NCBI RefSeq assembly: GCF_905475395.1
Contig: NC_058339.1
Location: forward strand, 76,040,520 to 76,104,519
Direction: 5' to 3'
DNA from: Chrysoperla carnea
Lineage: Eukaryota > Arthropoda > Insecta > Neuroptera > Chrysopidae
Length of the DNA stretch: 64,000 bases
Below are positions 54,568 to 64,000 of this stretch, in pieces (the stretch's first letter is position 1; every line of letters starts with the position of its first letter). Under the pieces are notes generated by a model that was given only the letters and a program-made list of their open reading frames with translations, searched no databases and had not been told where the DNA came from. The translations under genes were made by a program, and so were the position numbers.

Positions 54568-55069
54568 AATGAAATACAAAATGTCTTTGATTATAAAATC
54601 ACTACGTTCCAACCGAGGTTGTATTTCAGTAAAGATTACGGATAGGCTATATGGAGGGAGGAAAGAGTTGGGAAGAGGCTGGAATTGAACCACTTAGTTT
54701 ATGGACGTTCCCTTAATTAATAGTAAATTCATATCTAAATGTAAATTTCGATCCCAGGTAGTACACTCTCCCATATATGTATTTTTTTTGGGAACAATAG
54801 ATTAACATATCAAAAAGTTTTAATCTATTTTTATACTGACATATTTGGTACAAATTCGTTACGCGCGTCAATATATCAACAAAAAAATAGGGCACACCTG
54901 TGTATATTATTTGTAATATCCTGTATTTGTCATGAAATGCAAGCTGGAAAAAAACGGTTAGTAATACATGCTTTTTTTTAGGGGGTAATTATTAACAGTC
55001 AAAATGTTGATGTTTATCAGTGAAAAATAACCGACAAGTAAGCAAAAGTGGCAAGAAGGGTTTAAAGAG

Positions 55070-55745
55070 TACAATTACCATACCAGTTTATATACGGTGA
55101 TTAAGGTAGTACAAGCGCCAAGGTAAGTTTAAATTTGTGGATGAAATTATTTGTAATTATTTAAAACTTTGATGATGAATTTTGTTATAATTTCATGAAT
55201 GTAGACGAAAAATAAGAATAAAATTTTTCGATAGCTGCCTTGGTTTTCGAAATGTTGAAAGCTATATAATTAAACAAAATTTTCAATTCTCGATATTTTG
55301 AAAATTACTCCAGGTATCGAAAAATTGTATTCTTACTTTTCGTCATATGTTGTCAAGTTGTAAAATAATAATTCACCATCAAAATTGAAAGTATATATAT
55401 TTCTTAATTTCTGTTGCCACTACCGTGCTCATACTTCCTTAATTAGTCTGGCACAACGGTTTCTTTTATTGTTTTCAATAATTTATTAATGTTTTAACTT
55501 TAATTTAGATAGTTTTTTTTTATTTCCACCGACTAGCTTTGGAGAAATCTATGAAAACATATCATCCATATACCGTTTTCTCATAAGACCAATGTTAAAT
55601 ATGCCTAGTTTTGAAGTCATTTATTTATTTAAATAACCTGGCAAACACCCCTAGAATTAATTCAGACTTAGTCCAAATTCTTATAAAAAAATCAACCTTT
55701 TTTATCCAAAATTGCCCTGGCGCTCGTACATCCTTTAAATGGAGT
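55070..55745 (-). repeat. Family D repeat, inverted copy
   Basis: Reverse complement of 24890-25565 by shared blocks (TTGCACAA-like core absent; AACATATCATCCAT, AAATATGCCTA and CCAAAATTGCC present). One half is again palindromic around ATTCTCGATATTTTG. Confidence 0.75.
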
Positions 55746-55984
55746 TTTACATTTTTAAATCTTAGAAGTTAATTTTAACTTTAGTACTTCTATTTGTCCG
55801 ATTAATTTGAAAATTTGCACACGTATCAGGGTCTGATGAAAATAAAATAATTCAATAATTTTATCCCAGTATCTTGACCAGGATCACTAGGAATAATCAT
55901 ATCTTTCTTGCTTTAATAATATTATCTTAAAATATGCGAAAAGTCGTAGGGTTGGAGCCTATTCACGTTATTCGATTTTATACC

Positions 55985-56395
55985 CTGTAAATATGTAATA
56001 TATATCAAGGTATACCAATTTTAGTCCCAAGTTTGTAACAGTGAATAATATAAATTTTAATGACATGACCAAAATTTTGGTATATCTACTCGTTCATAAA
56101 TTCATCTAATTAGTAAAATTCCGTTTGTCTTTCGTCTGTCATCACGGTAACTTAAAAACGAAGAAAAGCTGAAATTTTTATAGCAATCCCAGGGCGTAAC
56201 AAGTAAGTTTGAGGACGTAAATGAAAACATAGATCAATTGGGCTTTGGGTCCGTAGAACCCATCTCTTAAACCGTTAGAGATAGAACAAAAGTTTACATA
56301 TAAAAAATGTTCCTTATAAAAAAAATAAACATTTTTTTGTATGAAACATCACTGTTTACCCGTGAAGTTGCAAATTAGGACAAAACCTTGGTGTC
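55985..56395 (+). repeat. Family B repeat, partial
   Basis: TTTTAGTCCCAAGTTTGTAAC to GTTTACCCGTGAAG, same order and orientation as 6285-6690. Confidence 0.7.
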
Positions 56396-56654
56396 CATTT
56401 TCTTCAAAAATATAAAAGATAGAGAGTTGAAAATTTGCAGGTAGCTGTAATTAGTGGTCTTGTGAAATATTTTAGAAAAACGAAAAAAAATTCCACAAAA
56501 TACTTTCGAAAATTTAGTAAAAGTTGGAGGCGCTCAATTAAAAATATCAATGGTGAATAACGTTGTCTCTGTTCTCGAATCTCGAAAGTTAATAATTTTT
56601 CGTTTTCATTGGAATGCAGGACACAAATAAAGTGTATTAGGTTTTTAACTTTTT

Positions 56655-56812
56655 ATTTGCCAATGTTTCGACCTCAATTTGGTCTTTTTCAAGGCTTTAC
56701 AACAAATTTAACATTCAATAATCATGACAGAATAATTTTATTGGCTGTTAAATTTGTTGTAGAGACTTGAAAAAGACCCAATTGAGGTCGAAACGTAGGC
56801 AAATAAAAACGA
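56655..56812. repeat. Inverted pair of GGTCGAAAC motifs
   Basis: TTTGCC..TGTTTCGACCTCAA at 56655-56695 and TTGAGGTCGAAACGTAGGC at about 56782-56800 are arms of an inverted repeat. Each has GACC-loop-GGTC followed by GAAAC, resembling the helix II to GAAAC part of hammerhead-like repeats. The CTGANGA core is not intact (TTGAAAAA). Confidence 0.55.
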
Positions 56813-56871
56813 ATGCGTGTCGTGCATTCCCAAGAAAACAAAAAATTAATATCAAGGATGTTTCGGGGCGC

Positions 56872-56958
56872 CTCAAGCGTTTACAAATAGTCATGTATGA
56901 GTGACTCAGAGAAATTATTTTCTACTTTTAAGTACAATAAAAGTTAATCTTTTAAAAC
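56872..56958 (+). repeat. Extra copy of the 16.5-kb inverted-repeat arm
   Basis: CCTCAAGCGTTTACAAATAG, GAGTGACT and TTATTTTCTACTTTTAAGTA match 16574-16653. Confidence 0.7.
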
Positions 56959-57429
56959 GTATTTTTATTGAATTTTTTTTAGTTTTAAATAGATAATTTG
57001 TATCTATGCAAGCAAGCAACAGCCATGGTGGTATTTCTATCGATGTGTGGGCCATACAAATTAACAAAAATTATTTTATGTTACTCTGTTTAAGCTTCAT
57101 TAAACCTTGTTAAATAGTTAACAAATAACGAAATTGTTTATAATATTTGTTTATATAATAAATAAATAAAATAAAATACTGTTTAAAAAATATATTAATA
57201 TTAACATAAAATAATTATAAACTTTATATTTTTAACAAAATGTAAATATTATTTAAAAGAAAAAGAAAAAAATGAAATAATTGTTACTATGGAAAAATAT
57301 GTAAAATATATTTTGGGAGGTCCGTCTTTATACTTAAGTTTATTTAAAAAAATTTGGTTGCTCTTTATTACACTCGTAGCCAAAGAAATGGGCTAATGGA
57401 TTCATATTTGAATAAATCTTAAATTTAAT

Positions 57430-58290
57430 GACAAGTTTGTAAAATATCGTCTGCAAAAATTGTTCCATAATATCACTGGTAATCCTGATATACGATTTAA
57501 GTGGCTATTTGAGAAATTAATCCCAACCGTCAAAAAGACCTGATTTTTGTATATTCTGGATCAAAACTAATCTAGAAAATGATTTTGTTCAAATCCGAGA
57601 TATTTAAACAAAAAATTTCTCGATTTTCTTACAATTGCGATTAGCCCTTTTTAAAATTAGAGAAATTTGATGGAAATTGCAGTACTGGGTAATTTTGATC
57701 CTGAAAATTCAAAAATCGTATTCATTAAGCGATTAGGTTAGTAATTCTTGTGTTATCGCTTTAAATCCTGTGCGAAAAACTTTTATTTTGAAGCGATTCT
57801 GTGGATATATTGAAAAATCATCTAATCATTAAATTAAAATAATCATCCAATCATTAAAGCTGGATTCTTATATTTTTCATGGCATGAAAATCTGGTTTAA
57901 TTTGATTGAAGAAATTGTCCCAAAAACATCCCTGACATACGACTTTTGTATTATCTGGATGAAAATTAATCCAGATTTTTATCCAAATAAATTTTCTTGA
58001 AGGACTTCTTTGAAAAAATCACACACAAAAATTGTTTCAGAATTTGATGAAACTTGCTATACAGGGTAATTTTGCCCCAAAAAATTCAATAATCGATTTC
58101 ATTTAACGATTGCGTAAGTAATTCTTGGCATATCACCTATAATTACATACGAAAAACTTTTATCCGAACCCTTTCTGGGGATAATTCGAAAAAAATTCAC
58201 ATAATCATATTAAATGAGGTGAATTTTTATATTTTTTTCGACCTTATTTTGCTATTTTTCGACAAGTTTCAAAGATATTAGCTGAAGAAA
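57430..58290 (+). repeat. Degenerate tandem repeat, period about 380 bp, two copies
   Basis: Blocks CTGGATCAAAACTAATC/CTGGATGAAAATTAATC, GGGTAATTTTG, TAATTCTTG (57743 and 58121) and CGAAAAACTTTTAT recur in order. Confidence 0.65.
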
Positions 58291-58591
58291 TTGTTCCGAG
58301 TTGTCACTCTCTAATACAGTAGAAAATTTTGAATTGAATTGAAAGACACTTTGAATTAAACGCCCAATTTCTATGTTCATGACTGTATTTAATTCCTAAT
58401 TACATATCAGTTTGTTTATTTATATCAGTTGGATAAATGGATATTTTTATACCCTGCATATATAAAATAAATCAAGGTATATTACATTTAGTCCCAAGTT
58501 TAGACCGCAGGATATCTAAATATCCAGAGATATCCTTATAAATTTGAATAGTGAATTCATGAGTGACTTTATGTTCGTGAACGAGCGACAT

Positions 58592-59117
58592 AGGTTAATA
58601 GGGTATTATCGTTAGTCAAAAATAAATAATGAAATTTGAAAATAGTTAAAATTTATGTAAAAATATACTTAAATATTCTGATTTCAAGTCATAAAAGCAC
58701 TTTTTTCTTTTAAAATATTAAAATTAAAAATCGTAATTTTTAAACTGTATATCACGTGATCTAAAACGCGGGTAAGCCCTGCTGTGATGTCATATCGGTA
58801 TGAGTCATAGACCATCAGTTAGTTCAATGTAGACAGCTGGGTATAATATATACATAGATAATAAGTATTTATATTTATTATAATCAGATGTCTATGAATA
58901 TATCCGTCAAACTTATTTGTGTTATTTCGTATAGTGATACCCATATTACGTCATCAAATTGGATGCCCGCGTTTTGGACAGTTTAAAAACGGTTTAAAAT
59001 TTAAAGTTTTTGACAAGATAGCGTGTGTATTTTTCCGAAATAAATTTTTGGTGGCTTTTTATTAGCAAAATCAACATTTTGAAGTACTTTTTCAAAAATA
59101 GTGGAATACCCTATTGT
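58592..59117 (+). mobile_element. Family C MITE, most intact copy
   Basis: Starts TAATAGGGTATTATCG and ends GGAATACCCTATTG, an inverted match of about 12 bp. The body matches 2118-2888, including TGTGATGTCATAT and GGTGGCTTTTTATTAG. Non-coding. Confidence 0.7.
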
Positions 59118-59336
59118 ATCATGGGTCCATAAAACCATAAATGATGGAAGTGAAGTTTAAATACAGTTCGAAACTTTTTTCGTAAACATCATAGTTTTCC
59201 TATTAGGACACAAATTAAGTAACTGCTAAAATTCTTTATAAATGAAAAGTACAAACATTAATATTTACCGATTCGTATGTTTTTATGATGTCTTTCAATT
59301 TATTTAGTTCCTTATACAATATTCATACATATACCT

Positions 59337-59493
59337 ACTTAAGTATTGAACCGCTCACTTACTTAAGTGACGTATGTATATGTATATGTAAGTTAAGCTA
59401 CTTAAGTAACTACTTAAAGCCATTTAAAGTACACATATAAATACATGTACTCTAAGAGACATCATAATTTATACGTACCTATGTGACTTAAGT
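59337..59493. promoter_or_regulatory. Cluster of four ACTTAAGT palindromes
   Basis: The 8-bp palindrome ACTTAAGT occurs at 59337, 59361, 59400 and 59486. The CACTTAA/TTAAGTG core resembles NK-2 class homeodomain sites. No gene is adjacent, so a regulatory role is only a suggestion. Confidence 0.3.
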
Positions 59494-59567
59494 AACTTTT
59501 AATATGTTTTATTACTTATATGAATACAAAAAAAAAAATTAAAATTTTCAATTATACATCCATATAA

Positions 59568-61101
59568 AAAGGGTCTTTCAATAAGAATGATACTTTTTTC
59601 TCGTACAAATTAGATGTAATCTGCATTTCGGTCAAACTTTTTCAAATTTTGGGAAATGATAGTTTAAGTCATTCTGAATAAAAGTTTCGATGGTCACAAG
59701 TCATGAAAATGACACGATTTTAAGTTATCGCTAAATTAAAGATGGAAAATTGACTCATTTGTATAAAAAAACTATTGTAATTTAATTGTCAAAAATCAAA
59801 TACGTATATATGTAGCTGAAAATATTGATCTTAACACTTCATATTATTGATCCACTGAACATTTAACACTGCTTCTTCTTTGAATTTCGTATCATATTCT
59901 TCAAAAAAAAACAAGAATTAAAAAACAACACCCTTACATTAAAAAACTTACGTATGCATGTAGTTATACATATCTGTATATGTATTTGCCTATACATACA
60001 TAGGCGTATATTATACAAATGAGTACGTTTTCCAACTTTAATTTAGCTATAATATGAAATCCTGTCATTTTCATGACTTTTGACTATCGGAACTTTTCTT
60101 TAGAATAAACATAAACAATCATTTCCCAAAATTTGAAATAGTTTGACCGAAATGCAAATTACATCTAATTTGTGCGAGGTCTTTTTGTGAAGAAAATATT
60201 TTGAAAATGCAGACCACTACTCCTTTAGATAAATTGCCCGTAAACCTACTTTTCGTACGAATTTATTAAAATTAAAATATTGTGTTGATTTAGATGTATT
60301 TAATTTATGAAAAAAATAAAAAATTTTTAACGCGTATGAAACGAGATATTGATAACTAAAGCGTAATAATTGAGATACAACGGGCCGATAAAGTATAAAA
60401 AATAAATAGTTTCGTATGTATCTCTAAAATCGTTTTTAGGAATGCTCTAAAAAAATAATATCTTATCAATCAAAAAATAATATCAAAACTCGAAACGTGG
60501 TCGATGATTTAAAATTTTGATAGATCTTTGCATTGATAACCAAGAATGCTTATACTTTGTATCCCGAAGTTCCCACGGGAACGGAAAATATTTAAAGATA
60601 ACTTATAAAAGAAAGGAAAGTAATATAAATATCAAATAGTTTTATTTAGCATTTTATTCATAGGTGGCATGTATTGGATTATGACTTTAATAATAGTCTC
60701 GTTTAATACTTATAGATGTCGTTATGTCTTCTATACATGCAAATTTAGCTGTCGTATGTTTGTGGCCATAAAACGCGAAAAGTAGTCAATTAATTGGCTT
60801 TTTCTTTGAATTTAGTATTATTTTCTTTACAATTCACCGGAAAAGTGAACATATTTTGAATAATTAATAACCTAAAAACCAACATTCAACATCTAATTCA
60901 AATCATAGGATTGGTTTAATTGAAAATCTTGGAAGTCAAGATTCAAGCCAGCAAAAAAGTTGTGTCTGACATTTGAACAATATTTTGTGTACAACATATT
61001 TTCAATTCCTATAATCTATAAAATAAAGCACAATTTACTTTGTTACATTTTTTTTTTTAAATTTAAATTATAAAAAGTACCACTCTTATTGAAAGACCGT
61101 G
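59568..61101. mobile_element. About 1.5-kb Tc1/mariner-type element with a MITE nested inside
   Basis: GGGTCTTTCAATAAGAATGA at the left and ACTCTTATTGAAAGACCGTG-TA at the right are inverted. The terminus is related to that of 36481-36911. A 0.58-kb copy of the 52775 MITE occupies 59605-60182. No transposase frame is readable, so the remaining interior is AT-rich filler. Confidence 0.65.
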
Positions 61102-61649
61102 TATTTTTTAACTAAATATTTACATAAAAATTAATGTTTTCAAGCATAAATTTAGTTCATGCATCACCTATTTTTTAAAGAAATAAAAATACAACATTTA
61201 AAATTAGTTAAATATTAATTAGCTGAAACCGCATCTTAATAGTCGAGACTTGTAAGATCTGATCTTACTTCTTACTAACAATAAAAAAAATAAAAAGTTT
61301 AATTGTAAATATATTAAATTTTACCATTCATTAAAGTCACATTGTATTAGTTATTTTATAAAATTACAACTCGTTTATTGGAACTATGTTCCTTATTGCG
61401 CTGTCAGCCGATGGGGTGCAGACAAAAAAAAGTGTCCGACCCACACTGATTTTTGTAGTTTATCGTCTTAAAATATTGCAAATGATGAATATGCAATATA
61501 AATAGTATGTTTAATAAGGACAAAGAGTTAAATTTTTTTTGTTTAATTCAACTTTGTTAAATAACTTCTGATTCTGATCTTTGGTAACTTCCGATTACTG
61601 TTCATAGATGGCTTTTGACATAAAATTAAAAAAAAACAGATCTTTGAAA

Positions 61650-62045
61650 ATTTATCCATAAAATTAACAAGTGAAAACAAACAATTTGTTAATTGTTTAA
61701 ATACCATGCATAGGCAGTGTTGATTACTCTGTCACATTACACATACAAACATGTGACACATACATAACTGATAATCAAGTATAGTACATATTATAAAATT
61801 TCAGCCTAATTGGCGCCCTCATGGGTAAACAGTAATGTTTACGAAAAAATGTTTCAAACAAAAGTTGGTTATTTCTTTATAAGAAATATTTTTTACATTT
61901 ATACTTTTGTTCTATCTCTAACGGTTTACAAGATGGATTGATATCTTTTTTCGTTGTTGAGTTATCGTGTTGGTAGCATCAATATTTTTAAGCGTTACAA
62001 ACTTGGAATTAAACTTAGTATAACTTGCATATGACTTATATGCAT
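61650..62045 (-). repeat. Family B repeat, inverted copy
   Basis: CAATTTGTTAATTG, CAGTGTTGATTACTCTGTCAC, ATGGGTAAACAGTAATG, ACAAGATGGATTG and GCGTTACAAACTTGG are reverse complements of family B blocks in reversed order. Confidence 0.75.
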
Positions 62046-63101
62046 GGTATAAAAGGATACCTATCCATAATAGAAATCCATAATAACAAAGATAGAAAAC
62101 ATAATAACAAAGATAGAAAACATATACAAGTAAAATATATGCAATATAACATAACTGACAGTTATAGAATTTGCTAGACTATACGGTAACAATTGATTGG
62201 AACAATATAAACAGAGCACAATGTGCGATACGGTCAGATTACAATACAGACTCTTCAAGTTAACTAAAGTCAAGTTTAATCATCTAACAGAATAACATTA
62301 AAATAAAAGTATTGTGATTTATATTGTATTTGTATGTAGTAAAAAAATCTTAACAATAAAAATTCGTGTAAGTATTTGAGTATAGACAGTGCATTTTTTT
62401 ATGACACAAATTTGATTACGTTAAGCCCGCTACAGCAAATACCTAACATTGTGATTAGAAGTTTCAAATTCATATTTAAAAGAGGGTGAGAATCGACTTT
62501 CTAGATTTGATTAAAATTTCATTTTCATATCAAATTAAACTAAAAAAAGTGTGTCTTAAAAACAAAATTTCTTTAAAAATTATTTATAAATGCATAAATA
62601 ATTACAAACATGCATAATTTTGCAAACAAGTTATTCGTGAATATATGAAATAAATTATTATAATCAGTAAAAATTTCAAAAAAAAAAAAAAAAATAAAGT
62701 GTGAGAATATTCAATAAATACAGTTATTCATAAAATGTTCGTTTATTTTTAAGTCTAGGGTCAAGCGATGTATTTGACAGTTATTACAAAACAGCTACAA
62801 ATTTGAACGACAGTTGTCTTAGTCATACCCAACAACTTCTTATGGCCATTTCAGTTAAGATAGTACGAGTGGAAAGGAAATTTTAGACATATGGTTGAAA
62901 TAGAAATTATTTGTACCTTATTTTCAACTTTTTTTTGTATAGTCGGTAGGCATGCAAAAAGATCGTAAAGTATTTCTCATCATCTTATCCGCAGGCTAAG
63001 ATGGTGAAAAAGGGGATGATAGTTTGTATATGGAAATCCCCATGTAAAGAATTTTTAGACAAATATCAGATAAAAGATGGTTAAGGCATAACCAAATCCG
63101 T

Positions 63102-63334
63102 CCGCGGTATGGTTAGGGTAGCGGGTTCGATTCCCGCCATCGCAAAAAAATTAATTTAATTAATAGTTGTTATGGGCTGGTGTAGTGCATGGTATATGCA
63201 TGAAGGAGGTGCACTCAGCCTCTGAAATTGAGGAGCTGATAAATGAAATTATCAGCGGAAAGATGATATGGGCTCTATAGCCTAAGTGTGTCCTTCGCGG
63301 ACAGCCAATGTAACCTAACATAACCTAACCTAGA
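63102..63334 (+). repeat. tRNA-derived SINE-like sequence
   Basis: 63121-63137 is a perfect tRNA T-arm (5-bp stem GCGGG/CCCGC, loop TTCGATT). It contains the Pol III B box GGTTCGATTCC at 63124-63134, ending in CCATCGCA. No D or anticodon arm precedes it, so it is not a functional tRNA. About 170 bp of body follow, ending in telomere-like AACCTAACATAACCTAACC (63313-63331). Confidence 0.5.
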
Positions 63335-63834
63335 TAAAAGTTTGCTAAAATGCCAATCTTACTATGGTTTCATGTGTATAATAAATTAATTAACATTCTT
63401 AATAATTAAGTGAATTCTGTACCGCGGTATTCTTTAATTACATGGGCTTAAAATTAAAATGAATTTATGCCAACAAAAAATTAAAAAGAATTTATGTCTA
63501 CGAGACAATTTTCCGAGACCCTTGAGTGCAGTTCCTGGATATGAAAATTTTTCATTGAGTCACTACTTCTTCTTCTTGTCATTCTACGCCTGGTTCTAGA
63601 CCTAACATAAGTAGCATTTTGTATTTAGAAAAAAAAATTTTGATAAATGTTTTTTTTTGGTATTATTTAAAAAAAAAACATATATCCCATATAAGAACAA
63701 GTTATTTTATATTGAAATGTTATTTATTAATCATTATAAATGTGTATATTAAAATTTAATGTCATTTAATAATATACTTATACCTAATATCGATAAGCTA
63801 GGTATCTACAGGTTGTCTAGTTAAGTTGGCTACA

Positions 63835-64000
63835 TATGGAAAAATTTTTATACCATGTATATATGAAATATACATAGTATATTAAGTTTAGTCCCAAGTT
63901 TGTAACGCTTAAAAATAATGATGGTAGGAAAAAAATTTTGTCATAGGTGTTCATAAAATCACCTAATTAGCCCATTTCCGGTTGTCCGTTCGTCCGTCCG
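63835..64000 (+). repeat. Family B repeat running off the window
   Basis: TTAGTCCCAAGTTTGTAACG, then CACCTAATTAGCCCATTTCC and GTTGTCCGTTCGTCCGTCC, the left part of family B cut by the window end. Confidence 0.8.

Larger units (their letters stand above)
50879..64000. other. 13-kb gene-free tail, repeats throughout
   Basis: I find no exon with conserved motifs or plausible splice structure on either strand. Contents are listed separately: MITEs of families A, C and others, a 49/50-bp hairpin, family B and D copies, a degenerate satellite, a 1.5-kb element and a tRNA-like fragment. 53220-53860, 55750-55980, 57000-57420 and 62060-63060 hold nothing recognisable apart from short A or T runs and a 21-bp doublet at about 62081-62122. 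Confidence 0.55.

Overview
This is an AT-rich animal nuclear DNA window, almost certainly from an insect. Genes are split by GT-AG introns and lie in a sea of small DNA transposons and dispersed repeats. Three tandem genes are Tret1-type sugar transporters, an insect-expanded family. The insect order cannot be fixed from sequence alone.

Layout: (1) 1-1886 (+), the 3' part of a C2H2 zinc-finger gene that starts before the window. (2) 6.1-31.4 kb, three paralogous Tret1-like transporters, all on + and all built alike: a short first exon, a phase-1 intron, then one long exon holding the whole 12-helix domain (482, 477 and 474 aa). (3) 36.3-41.6 kb (-), a complete six-exon RNF34/rififylin-type E3 ubiquitin ligase of 382 aa. 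Its first, zinc-finger exon is duplicated 2.7 kb upstream at 44.3 kb with all zinc ligands and the splice donor intact. (4) 46.0-49.9 kb (+), a complete six-exon RTCB tRNA ligase of 506 aa. (5) 50.0-50.9 kb (-), a two-exon gene with a C-terminal THAP DNA-binding domain, tail-to-tail with RTCB and 139 bp away. (6) 50.9-64.0 kb has no gene I can support and is nearly all repeats.

The repeats are mostly non-autonomous TA-flanked elements of Tc1/mariner or pogo type. There are also long-armed foldback elements, one family seen in at least nine places (the 'gtcccaagtttgtaac' family), several degenerate satellites, and decayed pieces of two non-LTR retrotransposons. Many elements are nested.

The genes do not form an obvious pathway. 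The transporters are a local duplication cluster; RNF34, RTCB and the THAP gene are unrelated neighbours. I found no clear new biological system. The most testable points are the duplicated RNF34 first exon, the changed sugar-binding motif in the transporters, and the convergent RTCB/THAP 3' ends.
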